From: Fredinandcohnia onubensis
GTDB lineage: Bacteria > Bacillota > Bacilli > Bacillales > Bacillaceae_L
Assembly: GCF_031181385.1 (NCBI RefSeq)
Contig: NZ_JAPSKV010000009.1
Span: 1 to 64,000 of the forward strand
Direction: 5' to 3'
DNA: 64,000 nucleotides
Shown: piece by piece, positions 1 through 8,090 of the stretch
Numbering within the stretch: the first letter of the stretch is position 1
Layout: each line of letters begins with the position of its first letter
Position numbers and translations under genes: made by a program
Notes under the pieces: generated by a model
The model's database searches: none
Told to the model about the DNA's origin: nothing
The model's input: only the letters and a program-made list of their open reading frames with translations

Positions 1-60
1 CTCCTTGTTACATAAATTTGGTTGGCGAACCAAAATTTATTTTAACACCAGGAGGGGCTT
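1..60 (-). promoter_or_regulatory. Leader of a gene lying left of the window
   Basis: Read on the minus strand, the stretch ends at the window edge with AACAAGGAG, a good Shine-Dalgarno sequence, so a minus-strand gene probably begins just outside the window. A hairpin (arms roughly 12-24 and 27-40, GGTT/AACC core) sits in this leader. Its role cannot be judged without the flanking sequence. Confidence 0.35.
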
Positions 61-89
61 TTTTTAATACATCGCTGTAAGCTATCCGG

Positions 90-120
90 AACCCTACGCC
101 TAGCGTAGGGTTTTCTTTTT
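90..120 (+). terminator. Hairpin with T-run, plus-strand orientation
   Basis: Perfect 10-bp stem (90-99 with 103-112, loop CTA) followed by TTTTCTTTTT. It has terminator form for the plus strand, although no plus-strand gene is visible to its left. Read on the minus strand the T-run is absent. Confidence 0.5.
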
Positions 121-154
121 ACAAAAAAATCCCGCAAATTTAATTCTGCGGGAT
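121..154 (-). terminator. dfrA terminator
   Basis: On the minus strand AATCCCGCA pairs with TGCGGGATT and runs into seven T residues. The dfrA stop codon (140-142) lies in the loop. Confidence 0.85.
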
Positions 155-634
155 TCTTTCATATACCAAAAACGTATAGTCATAAAGGTTTTTCTCGTCC
201 TTGATGCCTTTTTCATCTGAAATGACCTTCCACTCGGTTTTATTAAACGCCGGGAAATAGGTATCTCCTTCAAATTCCTCATTGATTTCAGTTATGAACA
301 GACGGTCTGAATGTGGTAGGATTTCTTTAAAGATTTCCGCCCCGCCGATTACAAATAGCTCCTGGTCAGTTTGTTGATTCATTTTTACAATTTCCTCGAT
401 GGAATGAATCACCTTACAGCCTTCTGCTTTGTACGAAGTGTCACGTGTTACGATAATATTTTCACGTCCTGGAAGAGGTCGTCCGATTGAATCGTATGTT
501 TTACGTCCCATGATAATGGGGTGCCCCATCGTTACTCTTTTAAAGTATGCTAAATCTGCAGGTAAACGCCATGGTAGATCATTGTCCTTACCGATTAATT
601 GGTTTTTATCCATTGCAACTAGTAATGAAATCAT
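140..634 (-). CDS. dfrA: Dihydrofolate reductase
   Basis: Reduces dihydrofolate to tetrahydrofolate with NADPH in the cytoplasm, regenerating the cofactor that thymidylate synthase oxidises. The 164-residue length is normal for bacterial DHFR. Visible family features are the LPW motif at 20-22, the active-site acid Asp27, the IMGRKTYDSIGRPLPGR segment that holds the NADPH and folate site, and VIGGAEIF near residue 95. It lies 72 bp downstream of thyA on the same strand, the usual thyA-dfrA pairing, and ends in its own terminator. I see no fusion or truncation. Confidence 0.97.
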   Translation of the reverse strand: MISLLVAMDKNQLIGKDNDLPWRLPADLAYFKRVTMGHPIIMGRKTYDSIGRPLPGRENIIVTRDTSYKAEGCKVIHSIEEIVKMNQQTDQELFVIGGAEIFKEILPHSDRLFITEINEEFEGDTYFPAFNKTEWKVISDEKGIKDEKNLYDYTFLVYERIPQN

Positions 635-706
635 ATTTATTCTCCTTACTAAAAGTCCTAGGATAAATTATACCCTAGGAACTTGGAAATAGGTAACTTT
701 ATAGCT

Positions 707-1663
707 TTATACAGCAACTGGTGCCTTAATGGTTGGATGTGGTTCATATCCCTCAATTTCAATGTCATCCATTTCAAAATCGAAAACAGAATTGACTGCA
801 GGATTTAATTTTACTGTCGGAAACGGACGTGGGTCACGACTTAACTGTAAATTTACCTGCTCGATGTGGTTTGTGTAAATATGGGCATCCCCAATCGTAT
901 GGATGAAATCCCCTACCTCTAATCCACATTCAAATGCGATTAGATGAGTTAATAGTGCATAACTTGCGATATTGAAGGGAATTCCCAAAAATAAATCGCC
1001 TGATCTTTGATACAACTGACAACTCAATTTCCCATCGGCCACATAGAATTGAAACAGACTGTGACAAGGTGGTAATGCCATGAATTCAACATCACCCGGA
1101 TTGTATCCGACGACAAGATGACGTCTGCTATCCGGGTTATTTTTAATTTGGTTGATGACATTTTTCAACTGATCAATGGTTTCACCACGTGATGATTCCC
1201 ACGCTCTCCATTGTTTCCCATAAACTGGACCAAGTTCTCCATATTTAGAAGCAAACTCATCATCCTCTAAAATACGAGCTTTAAACTTGTCCATTTCAGC
1301 TTGATACAACTCATTAAATTCAGGGTCTACCAGACTTCTGTTACCGAAATCCGTCATATCTGGACCTGTGTATTCATTGCTCTCAATCCAATTTTTAAAC
1401 GCCCACTCGTTCCAGATATTATTGTTATTTTTTAATAGGTATCTGATATTCGTGTCACCTTTAATAAACCAAAGCAGTTCACTCGCAATTAAACGAAATG
1501 GAACTCTTTTCGTCGTAAGCAAAGGAAAGCCCTCACTTAAATTAAAACGCATTTGATAGCCAAAAACAGAAAACGTTCCCGTCCCTGTTCGGTCCATTTT
1601 TTTCGTACCTTTTTCAAGAACATGCTTTAATAGATCTAGGTACGCATTTTCACCATGTTTCAA
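707..1663 (-). CDS. thyA: Thymidylate synthase (ThyA type)
   Basis: Converts dUMP to dTMP using methylene-tetrahydrofolate, giving dihydrofolate for DfrA. At 318 residues it is the long form with an insertion of about 50 residues (roughly 84-134), as in Lactobacillus casei. The catalytic cysteine lies in [11 protein letters not shown] (Cys200 with this start), and RRH and the QRSGD region bind dUMP. I chose the TTG start at 1663 because AAGGAG sits 7-8 bases upstream; the ATG six codons earlier has no such site. First gene of a probable thyA-dfrA operon. Confidence 0.96.
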   Translation of the reverse strand: MKHGENAYLDLLKHVLEKGTKKMDRTGTGTFSVFGYQMRFNLSEGFPLLTTKRVPFRLIASELLWFIKGDTNIRYLLKNNNNIWNEWAFKNWIESNEYTGPDMTDFGNRSLVDPEFNELYQAEMDKFKARILEDDEFASKYGELGPVYGKQWRAWESSRGETIDQLKNVINQIKNNPDSRRHLVVGYNPGDVEFMALPPCHSLFQFYVADGKLSCQLYQRSGDLFLGIPFNIASYALLTHLIAFECGLEVGDFIHTIGDAHIYTNHIEQVNLQLSRDPRPFPTVKLNPAVNSVFDFEMDDIEIEGYEPHPTIKAPVAV

Positions 1664-1722
1664 TAGATTCACTCCTTGCATTGAACTTCATTCTACTATA
1701 TTACTACAAATAGCAGTCGAAT

Positions 1723-2439
1723 TCATTGCTGAGTTTTACTTAATTCATTAAAAAGCTGATGTGTCATTGGTGCTGCAAGTTTCAATTGTTCTCTTGTTTG
1801 ATCAGACAGATAGTACATCGCGAAGCTTTCCGCGAAATATTCTTCAGGATAATCACTAAAATAAGACCGATCTGGGAATAATTGATTGACTTCCTTTTGC
1901 AAAATGGTTAAAAAATAGGGATCATCGCTGATCGAACCAAATACAAATTTGTCAATCGAATGGGCCAATTCATGCAACTCTAAATTAATAGACCCGTGGC
2001 CTTTTCCTTTTTCACTGGATCCGATTTTGGCTAGTACAACTTCTGAGCCACCAATTCCCGGTACATCGTCCCAAGTCGGTCCATTTTCACTATAGCCACG
2101 CGGCTTTTCCCCTTTCAAATAGGCTGCCGTAGGCTCGTCCGTTAAATTCCCTGTAAACAGCTTTAGCACAACACCTTTGTCAACCAATCCTTGCAAAATA
2201 AGTTCGTCAATTTGGTTTACACGTTCAATCATTTTTGCTGCAGCAGACTCATTAAATCTTGTTTCAGGTAATAAGATGATATTTTTTAAAGTTTCGTAGT
2301 TATTAAGATTCGATGTTTCAATATATAGTGTGAGAGATTGATAATCTTTTAGTGGGACCCCATGAGGAGACGCTTCACCTGGATGATAGGTAAAGCCTAC
2401 TAGAACAAATAGAAGCGTAAGAATAAGCGTTTTTTGCAT
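1723..2439 (-). CDS. Secreted Pro-Pro endopeptidase-like zinc metalloprotease
   Basis: This 238-residue protein resembles the anthrax lethal factor catalytic-domain family, most closely the small Pro-Pro endopeptidases (PPEP, e.g. Zmp1 of Clostridioides difficile), which cut secreted proteins between two prolines. Visible features are an N-terminal signal peptide (about residues 1-23), a KGKGHGSINLELHELAHSID segment carrying the zinc motif H156-E157-x-x-H160, and a downstream YFAESFAMYY helix whose Glu204 is the likely third zinc ligand. Length fits PPEPs. It interrupts the ypjP-thyA order known from B. subtilis, so it is probably accessory. Family assignment is from motif recall. Substrate unknown; it could also be an uncharacterised relative with other specificity. 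Confidence 0.78.
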   Translation of the reverse strand: MQKTLILTLLFVLVGFTYHPGEASPHGVPLKDYQSLTLYIETSNLNNYETLKNIILLPETRFNESAAAKMIERVNQIDELILQGLVDKGVVLKLFTGNLTDEPTAAYLKGEKPRGYSENGPTWDDVPGIGGSEVVLAKIGSSEKGKGHGSINLELHELAHSIDKFVFGSISDDPYFLTILQKEVNQLFPDRSYFSDYPEEYFAESFAMYYLSDQTREQLKLAAPMTHQLFNELSKTQQ

Positions 2440-2581
2440 AAGAATGCTCTCCTTAATCTATAAATAAAATCGTGATGCTAAAGTGCACTCTTCTTTTAAA
2501 TGGTAATAATAGTATATCATATTTTAGAATATGAGTCTGCTAGACTAGGAGTGGAAAGTTCTTCAAGAAGAAAAATACGGA

Positions 2582-2626
2582 CAAAAAAAGCAATCCATAA
2601 GAGCGAATCGTCGACTCCTGGATTGC
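2582..2626 (-). terminator. ypjP terminator
   Basis: Minus strand GCAATCCA (2626-2619) pairs with TGGATTGC (2597-2590) and is followed by TTTTTTT. It ends just downstream of ypjP. Confidence 0.85.
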
Positions 2627-2639
2627 CTTTCCTCTTTTA

Positions 2640-3233
2640 TTAACTAAGCCATTTTGGCGGAGTATTTTTATCCCAATATATTTCACCTAATGCATGATGT
2701 GTTTGAAATCCATCATGATGTGTATGATAGTGGAAGTTAAACCAATAGCCATCCTGTGGTGGATGATCCCTTCTTACATGGAAACGTATAATATCCTTCC
2801 CAGACGTTTTATCAAAAATATGGAAAATCTTTTCCCCATTTCCACCAGACGGTTGCTCTGAAATCTCAAGATGGTCAAGTTGTTCGGTTGGATATTGCTC
2901 GGCTAATAATTCAATTACACTTTCAATCTTTGGCAAAATTGCACTACGGAATTCATCTTCAATAACAGGCCCTATTTTACTCCCAAATTTCTCGAAGGAT
3001 TTTGTTTCAGCCTGTGACATCGCATATGTAACAAAGTTTCTACTGTCATATCCATAATCAGATTCAAAATTGGAATAAAGATTCGACTTAGCATTTTGAT
3101 CATTAATCGAATTTAACTTACTTGGCTTATCGGCATCAGCCTGCTGCATAGTTAGAGCCGGTGGTGGCGTTACCAAACCAAGAGTTAAAATGGAAAATGA
3201 GACGACTAATGCTTTTCGTAACCATTTTTTCAT
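2640..3233 (-). CDS. ypjP: YpjP-like exported protein
   Basis: A 197-residue protein matching my recollection of the Bacillus YpjP family, whose function is unknown. The N-terminus has KK-plus-hydrophobic signal sequence features (1-28) ending in a proline-rich TPPPAL stretch. The C-terminal half is rich in His and aromatic residues (FNFHYHTHHDGFQTHHALGEIYW). Its place next to thyA/dfrA matches B. subtilis ypjP-thyB-dfrA. The triple proline after the signal sequence is notable because a Pro-Pro endopeptidase-like gene is the immediate neighbour. It has its own terminator. Confidence 0.8.
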   Translation of the reverse strand: MKKWLRKALVVSFSILTLGLVTPPPALTMQQADADKPSKLNSINDQNAKSNLYSNFESDYGYDSRNFVTYAMSQAETKSFEKFGSKIGPVIEDEFRSAILPKIESVIELLAEQYPTEQLDHLEISEQPSGGNGEKIFHIFDKTSGKDIIRFHVRRDHPPQDGYWFNFHYHTHHDGFQTHHALGEIYWDKNTPPKWLS

Positions 3234-3439
3234 AACGAAAACGCCCTTTCAACACATTTACCCTTATCGCCATTTTAACACAATCTAGCAAAAATTTTTA
3301 CTATGAAATTAAGAAAATACAAAAAAATAAGGATAAATGCCCATCAAGGAAAATCATCAAAACCCACACATTATAAGGAGATGAAAACCTTAGTAAAATT
3401 AAAGTTCATAAAATCCTCAATATTTGATAAAATAGGGAT

Positions 3440-3624
3440 AACTTTATTCAGCAGAAGTTCTCACTTCTGGAATTAGGGATGAATGCAAGAGAGTATATTA
3501 AATTCACTAAGGTCAATACTTGGCTGAATAAAGTTAAGCCTCCGGCGGATGCCACGATTTTTCGAAGGAAATTTTTCGAGCGAGCTCGAAAAAAATCGGG
3601 CACAAATACGCCAAGGCGTATTTG
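3440..3624. repeat. Structured repeat-like element with terminal and internal inverted repeats
   Basis: Non-coding block in the 3234-3655 gap. AACTTTATTCAGC (3440-3452) and its exact complement (3523-3535) enclose about 70 bp that includes an AGAAGT/ACTTCT hairpin (3453-3467). A second module follows with TTTTTCGAGC/GCTCGAAAAA (3572-3581, 3584-3593) and a perfect 10-bp hairpin CAAATACGCC/GGCGTATTTG (3603-3624). I recall similar sequence between genes in other Bacillaceae, so it is probably a dispersed repeat or a small structured RNA; this is not verified. The rest of 3234-3440 shows only AT-rich sequence. Confidence 0.55.
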
Positions 3625-3655
3625 ATTATACATATTTGAAAGGTGGATTCGTTAG

Positions 3656-3727
3656 ATGGAATGGATTTTTGGTATTGCAAGTGTTGTTACATTACTATAT
3701 TTTATAACTTGTTGTGTGACTGAATAG
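3656..3727 (+). CDS. 23-residue hydrophobic micro-protein
   Basis: ATG at 3656 with AAGGTGG about 10 bases upstream and a strong terminator directly after the TAG stop. The 23-residue product (MEWIFGIASVVTLLYFITCC then VTE) is one hydrophobic segment, so it may be a single-pass membrane peptide. I do not recognise it. The tight RBS-ORF-terminator arrangement is the only evidence for coding. Confidence 0.5.
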   Translation: MEWIFGIASVVTLLYFITCCVTE

Positions 3728-3730
3728 TGA

Positions 3731-3760
3731 AACCCGCTTTTTAAGCGGGCTTTATTTTTG
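3731..3760 (+). terminator. Terminator of the micro-protein gene
   Basis: CCCGCTT (3733-3739) pairs with AAGCGGG (3743-3749), then CTTTATTTTTG. Confidence 0.8.
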
Positions 3761-3786
3761 TGCGAATATGTAATACAACGTTTTGG

Positions 3787-3918
3787 TTACATCTTCTTTT
3801 TCTTACGTCTAGACGAATCCATTTCCATTCGTCCCGTTTCTTGATTGGTAGTACCTTGTCCCTCTACATCAGCAGAGCCTAATCCGATTTTTGAAGGGTC
3901 CTTTTTACGTTTTGCCAT
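3787..3918 (-). CDS. YuzL-like small basic protein
   Basis: A 43-residue protein beginning MAKRKKDPSKIGLGSADVEG and ending in a basic RRKKKKM tail. The KKDPS...G start resembles the small Bacillus YuzL-like family as I remember it; many such proteins are spore-related, but that is inference. GGAGGTG lies 7 bases before the ATG. It stands alone between ypiP and the plus-strand micro-protein gene. Confidence 0.65.
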   Translation of the reverse strand: MAKRKKDPSKIGLGSADVEGQGTTNQETGRMEMDSSRRKKKKM

Positions 3919-3996
3919 GTTCATCACCTCCGTACGTTATTTAAAGTAACCAAAGGTGTGGCAAAATATCCTGCATTAACGGGCCGTAACTCCTCT

Positions 3997-4770
3997 TTAA
4001 ACCTCAATCACTCCAAAATGGAATTTTGCAGTTTTTCGTTTATAAACGGTAAATCCGTATTTTTCAAATTGCTCACTTTTCCAATGATCTTTTAGTACTA
4101 TTTTTTTCTTTGCAACTCTTCTTGCTGCTTCAATCGCTTCAGGACTTAATGTGGAGTAAATTGCGAAATTACGGAGACCCCTAATCCCCTCTGATTCTTC
4201 AATTTTCTCCTCAAACATTGGGTCAAAATACACAATATCAAAGCTATTCTGGGGACAGCTAGTTAAAAAGCTTTCATAAGTATCGTGCATCACATCAATT
4301 CGAGCCATCGCTTCGTTCATTATCGTATTTCCTGTATCCCAGCTCTTTAACCCACCCTTTAAAAGATAATACAAATACTTGTTTCCTTCTAGGGAGCTTA
4401 CTTTTCCTGTTCCACCCACAACGAAACTCGCTACAATGCTATCCGACCCTAAGCCTAAAGTACAGTCCAAAATTGAGTTACCTTGGGTAAGACCAGATGC
4501 TTGAATAAAAGGATCATGCTCACCCTTCATAATTCTTTTCATTCGAAACATAGCAGAGTTGGGATGGAAGAAAAGTGGCTCATCACCATGTAAAGGATAG
4601 ATTTCAATCCGATTTTTCCCTACAACAAGAACATCTTCGTTGGTTTGATCTTGTAACTTTGCGATAGAATGCTTTTTCCTATCGATAAAAGTGACGTTGA
4701 GTTCTAGTGCAGTTTTTTTAGCCAAATCAACCATCTCATCATTTGTTCTCCCGGCTGTCGTTACAATCAT
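3997..4770 (-). CDS. ypiP: RsmJ-like SAM-dependent methyltransferase (YpiP)
   Basis: A 257-residue methyltransferase. Residues about 100-125 carry ILDCTLGLGSDSIVASFVVG, a motif I variant like that of RsmJ (16S rRNA m2G methyltransferase), followed by SSLEGN as the acidic ribose-binding end of motif II. DIVYFDPMF is the catalytic-loop motif. The N-terminal 60 residues look like a small separate domain. Gene order (ypjP-ypiP-brxA) matches B. subtilis ypiP. rRNA is the likely substrate by family resemblance; this is not established by the sequence. Confidence 0.8.
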   Translation of the reverse strand: MIVTTAGRTNDEMVDLAKKTALELNVTFIDRKKHSIAKLQDQTNEDVLVVGKNRIEIYPLHGDEPLFFHPNSAMFRMKRIMKGEHDPFIQASGLTQGNSILDCTLGLGSDSIVASFVVGGTGKVSSLEGNKYLYYLLKGGLKSWDTGNTIMNEAMARIDVMHDTYESFLTSCPQNSFDIVYFDPMFEEKIEESEGIRGLRNFAIYSTLSPEAIEAARRVAKKKIVLKDHWKSEQFEKYGFTVYKRKTAKFHFGVIEV

Positions 4771-4788
4771 ATAATCACCTATTTGAAC

Positions 4789-4818
4789 AAAAAAGGATGT
4801 CGCAGTGACATCCTTTTT
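4789..4818 (-). terminator. brxA terminator
   Basis: AAAAAGGATGTC pairs with GACATCCTTTTT (4790-4801 and 4807-4818), bounded by T-runs on the minus strand. It separates brxA from ypiP. Confidence 0.85.
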
Positions 4819-4829
4819 GAACTCTTATT

Positions 4830-5264
4830 TTAGCAATGCTTATTTAATGCGGAAGTTATGTTTTCCATAATTGTTTCCATTGAATTTGATTCAATTTCAT
4901 GTCTTGGAATGAAGTGAACAACTTCCTTGCCCTTTAATAAAGCCATGGATGGAGATGATGGCTCAATGCCTTCGAAATACTCTCTCATCTTTGCTGTTGC
5001 ATCTTTATCTTGACCTGCAAATACAGTTACAAGATGGTCTGGTTTCTTCTCGTTATTTAGAACTGCTTGAGTGACAGCAGGTCTTGCAAGTCCAGCAGCA
5101 CAACCACATACAGAATTTACTACCACTAAAGTGGTACCTTCTGTTTTCTCCATGAAGTTTTCTACTTCTTCTTCTGTTTGAAGCTCTTCAAAGCCTGCAA
5201 CAACAAGTTCTTGGCGCATCGGCTTCACAATTTGCTTCATATATTCATCATATGCCATTGACAT
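4830..5264 (-). CDS. brxA: Bacilliredoxin BrxA (YphP)
   Basis: A 144-residue thioredoxin-fold protein that removes bacillithiol from S-bacillithiolated proteins in the cytoplasm. The active site Cys53-Gly-Cys55 is visible in NSVCGCAAGLARP, the signature of the BrxA/BrxB family (DUF1094). The start at 5264 is chosen for GGGAGGG seven bases upstream; the ORF is open for 18 more codons with no better site. Separate terminator, so probably monocistronic. Confidence 0.95.
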   Translation of the reverse strand: MSMAYDEYMKQIVKPMRQELVVAGFEELQTEEEVENFMEKTEGTTLVVVNSVCGCAAGLARPAVTQAVLNNEKKPDHLVTVFAGQDKDATAKMREYFEGIEPSSPSMALLKGKEVVHFIPRHEIESNSMETIMENITSALNKHC

Positions 5265-5391
5265 ATAAATCCCTCCCAATTCAAGTTTCGATAAACATAG
5301 CATACTATAGATGACCAAGCAAAATCAATTTTCAAACATCCAATTCAATACCCATGTTTTTTTATTCTGGAGTTAAACCCCACAATGTTTT

Positions 5392-5411
5392 ATAAAAGGG
5401 GTTGAAACCCC
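5392..5411 (-). terminator. Short terminator after ypgR
   Basis: Minus strand GGGGTT-TC-AACCCC followed by TTTTAT. Small but GC-rich. A further CCCC tract at about 5378-5381 could form an alternative pairing. Confidence 0.5.
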
Positions 5412-5413
5412 GA

Positions 5414-6538
5414 TTAGTTATTACGGCTTTCGGTCATTTGCTTCCATACAGAGCCTTTTGCTTCTTCTCCACCTTCGATTCGTTCGATGGCTAATTTGAT
5501 TTGCATTTTCACTTCGAATTCCGGGTCGTTTTCAACAGCTTTTAGAGCATCTAATGCAGACTCGTCTCCAACCTCAAATAAAAACATCGCTGCGCGCCAT
5601 CTAACAAGCTTACTCGAATCCTTCAATGCCTCGCACATCGCTGCCATTGCAGCAGGATCACCGATATCTGACAAACAATCACCTGCTGTTCTTCTAACAG
5701 TAACCGACTTATCCTTTAAAGCCTCATACAGATAAGGTAACACTGAAGGCTTTTCAATCATGCCTAAATACACAGTTGCTAAACGACGAATAGATGGTTT
5801 TTCATCTTTCAATGCTTTAGCAAGGACAGGAATATCATCCTCTTCTGGATCCATTTGTTCAAGACTTGCATAGCGTTTTGTCCATTCAGGATCATCCAAC
5901 ATCTCCAAAGTAACTTTATAGGATTGTCTTTTTTGGACAGTTGGAGCAGAAGTTTGCTCTGAAATTTGTTTAACAATACGTTCAAGTCTTTCCTTGGGAT
6001 ATGCAGCAGCTAGTTCATCGACAACTTCTTTCCCTATTTCTCCATGATTGCCGTATCGAACACCTTGTTCCTTCCATTCTCTTTCTAACACAACATTTCC
6101 TGAAACCTCTTGTGCACGCAGCAACGCTTCCCGAAACACTTCAGGTAACCCAAATCGGAATTCCTGTTCACCATCATGAAGCTTAACCTGCATCGGAAGA
6201 TCTTTGTACATTTGAACAAAAACCTTTACTTCTCCAAAATGCTCATCCAGCTTTGGAGCATCGTTCTCATCTTCTGTGACATCTTCCCCAAAAACCTTTC
6301 GAACCTTTGGTAGCAGTTCCTGCCAGTCATACCTCGCATTTCGTTCAACCGCTAGGAAATCCGCTACATGATAGACTCCTTTAATACCATCGATTGCCAA
6401 GATTTCTTTAATAAGTGCTGGTGCGTGATCTATGTTTTCTTTCTTATAATTATTGCTTTTTCCTTTTGGTAGTTCCTCGTCTAAAATAATTTTCATTGTA
6501 TTCGGACTAGGTGTTGGTTCAATTGATTTAATTTTCAC
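5414..6538 (-). CDS. ypgR: CvfC-like protein with Nfu N-terminal domain and HEAT repeats (YpgR)
   Basis: A 374-residue cytoplasmic protein. Residues 1-90 resemble the NfuA N-terminal (scaffold) domain, including EPTPSPNTMK and a GVYHVADF segment. The C-terminal third (about 225-360) is a run of HEAT/PBS-lyase-like repeats (RRLATVYLGMIE, VRRTAGDCLSDIGDP, VRWRAAMFLFEVGD). The Staphylococcus homologue is known as conserved virulence factor C; its biochemical role is unclear. Start is GTG at 6538, with GAAGGAG about 9 bases upstream. Position after brxA matches B. subtilis ypgR. Confidence 0.85.
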   Translation of the reverse strand: MKIKSIEPTPSPNTMKIILDEELPKGKSNNYKKENIDHAPALIKEILAIDGIKGVYHVADFLAVERNARYDWQELLPKVRKVFGEDVTEDENDAPKLDEHFGEVKVFVQMYKDLPMQVKLHDGEQEFRFGLPEVFREALLRAQEVSGNVVLEREWKEQGVRYGNHGEIGKEVVDELAAAYPKERLERIVKQISEQTSAPTVQKRQSYKVTLEMLDDPEWTKRYASLEQMDPEEDDIPVLAKALKDEKPSIRRLATVYLGMIEKPSVLPYLYEALKDKSVTVRRTAGDCLSDIGDPAAMAAMCEALKDSSKLVRWRAAMFLFEVGDESALDALKAVENDPEFEVKMQIKLAIERIEGGEEAKGSVWKQMTESRNN

Positions 6539-6879
6539 ATCTACCGCTCCTTCTCCTACTAAGTATACTACCGTAATTGTAGCACACGAAATAACCATAT
6601 ATCCATTGTGAGAACTTATACTTCTACCGATTAGTCCTTGTCTTATTTTAGCGCTTAAGTACTAATTATCCGAACTTTTGTCATAATGGCTTATTTAACT
6701 CAATATCATAAATGTGTGTTCATTAAGATTTGTTTTCGCTTTTGTTGTACTAAGGATTGGAAACAGTAATGCATTTTTTACGTGAGTTATAGTACTACTT
6801 CAAGTCCATAGCCTTTCTCTACAACAAACCTTTCGAAAACTATACTACTTTGCTTTTGCAAACACCAAGGAGGTCTTCA
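6539..6879. other. Divergent intergenic region
   Basis: About 340 bp between the start codons of ypgR (minus) and the NlpC/P60 gene (plus). It must hold both promoters. I see AT-rich sequence but no hairpin, riboswitch or ORF with a convincing ribosome binding site. Confidence 0.6.
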
Positions 6880-7920
6880 ATGAAAAAACGCTATGGAACA
6901 CGCGAAGCTATTGTCGTGACATCTTTAGCTGCTGGATTTTTCTTCGGCGCCCCACTTGCAGCTGATGCAACTGAAAAGCAGAATTTGGATCCATTACTAG
7001 ACAAAAACTATCAATTCGATACAAAACAGGAATTACGCTATGGTCATACCGGATACCCAGTCCGTTTTCTTCAATTTGAATTACATAAGTTAAATTTTTA
7101 TTATGAAACAATCGATGGTCACTTTGGAGAAACTACTCAAGAAGCTGTAAAGAGATTCCAAGAATTATATGATTTGAAGGTTGACGGAATTGCTGGTGAA
7201 ACAACATTAGAGAAATTAAATGAAGTCATCATACAGCCTAAGCCCCCCTTCTACTCTGTTGGGGACGAGGGACCAGAGGTCAAACAGCTACAATCCAAAT
7301 TAAACAAATTAAACTATTATAGTGGTTTAATAGATGGGAAGTTTGAATCGGTCACGGAGGCAAGTGTGAAGGCATATCAAAAGAAATTCAACCTAGAAGA
7401 AAATGGGCTTGCCACGGACGAAACAATTGATCACATTATGAAAAACAAAAATGTCAGGGGGCTAACCATTAAAAAAGTAACTGTGGTTACAGCTCGGACA
7501 CAGACACAGACAAATTCAAATACCGAAACGGTTGAAGCCGCAGTTGAACCAATCGAAACTCCACCTGTTGATGGCAGTGTGATATCGATCGCGATGAATT
7601 ACATGGGTGTTCCTTATGTATGGGGTGGAACGTCACCAAGTGGATTTGATTGTAGTGGTTTTTTACAATATGTGTTTGCACAAAAAGGAGTTAACGTCCC
7701 ACGAACTGTTTCTGGAATATGGAATCAAGGTGCGAGCGTATCGGCACCAAGTGTTGGGGACTTGGTCTTTTTCCAAACCTATAAACCAGGTCCATCCCAT
7801 GCTGGTATTTATCTTGGAGACAATAAATTTATCCATGCAGATTCCACTGACGGTGTGAGTATTGATGATATGACGATCAACTACTGGCAGACACGATACT
7901 TAGGCGCAAAAAGATTATAA
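6880..7920 (+). CDS. NlpC/P60 peptidoglycan endopeptidase with two PG-binding domains
   Basis: A 346-residue exported wall hydrolase. Order: signal peptide (1-30, ending APLAADA), two PG_binding_1 repeats (about 46-115 and 122-188, each with the V(K/R)xLQxxLxxLxYY...IDGxF pattern), a Thr/Gln-rich linker (205-232), and an NlpC/P60 domain with Cys258 in FDCSGF, His307 in SHAGIY and His319. Such enzymes cut D-Glu-meso-diaminopimelate bonds in stem peptides. Start is fixed by AAGGAGG eight bases before the ATG. The linker carries TPPV (227-230), a Pro-Pro site worth comparing with the metalloprotease at 1.7 kb. Followed by a terminator. Confidence 0.9.
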   Translation: MKKRYGTREAIVVTSLAAGFFFGAPLAADATEKQNLDPLLDKNYQFDTKQELRYGHTGYPVRFLQFELHKLNFYYETIDGHFGETTQEAVKRFQELYDLKVDGIAGETTLEKLNEVIIQPKPPFYSVGDEGPEVKQLQSKLNKLNYYSGLIDGKFESVTEASVKAYQKKFNLEENGLATDETIDHIMKNKNVRGLTIKKVTVVTARTQTQTNSNTETVEAAVEPIETPPVDGSVISIAMNYMGVPYVWGGTSPSGFDCSGFLQYVFAQKGVNVPRTVSGIWNQGASVSAPSVGDLVFFQTYKPGPSHAGIYLGDNKFIHADSTDGVSIDDMTINYWQTRYLGAKRL

Positions 7921-8028
7921 AGGCCCGGCACTTTGCCTGATTAATTTTGAAAACGTGGAGAAATCCAAAGTCACAGATTAAATAACATACGAATTAGTTA
8001 TACAAATTGCAAAGTTAAATAACTCACA

Positions 8029-8067
8029 AAAGCTTGAGCGAATTTTCCAGACCTCAAGCTTTTTTTG
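8029..8067 (+). terminator. Terminator of the NlpC/P60 gene
   Basis: AAAGCTTGAG (8029-8038) pairs with CTCAAGCTTT (8053-8062), then a run of T residues. Confidence 0.8.
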
Positions 8068-8090
8068 ACTTTAATTTTCTAAAGAAAAGA

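Noticed and set aside
3381-3476. 31-codon plus-strand ORF following AAGGAG
   Set aside because: The SD abuts the ATG with no spacing and the frame runs into the palindromic repeat element.
3448-3633. 61-codon minus-strand ORF
   Set aside because: It lies wholly within the palindromic element and has no RBS.
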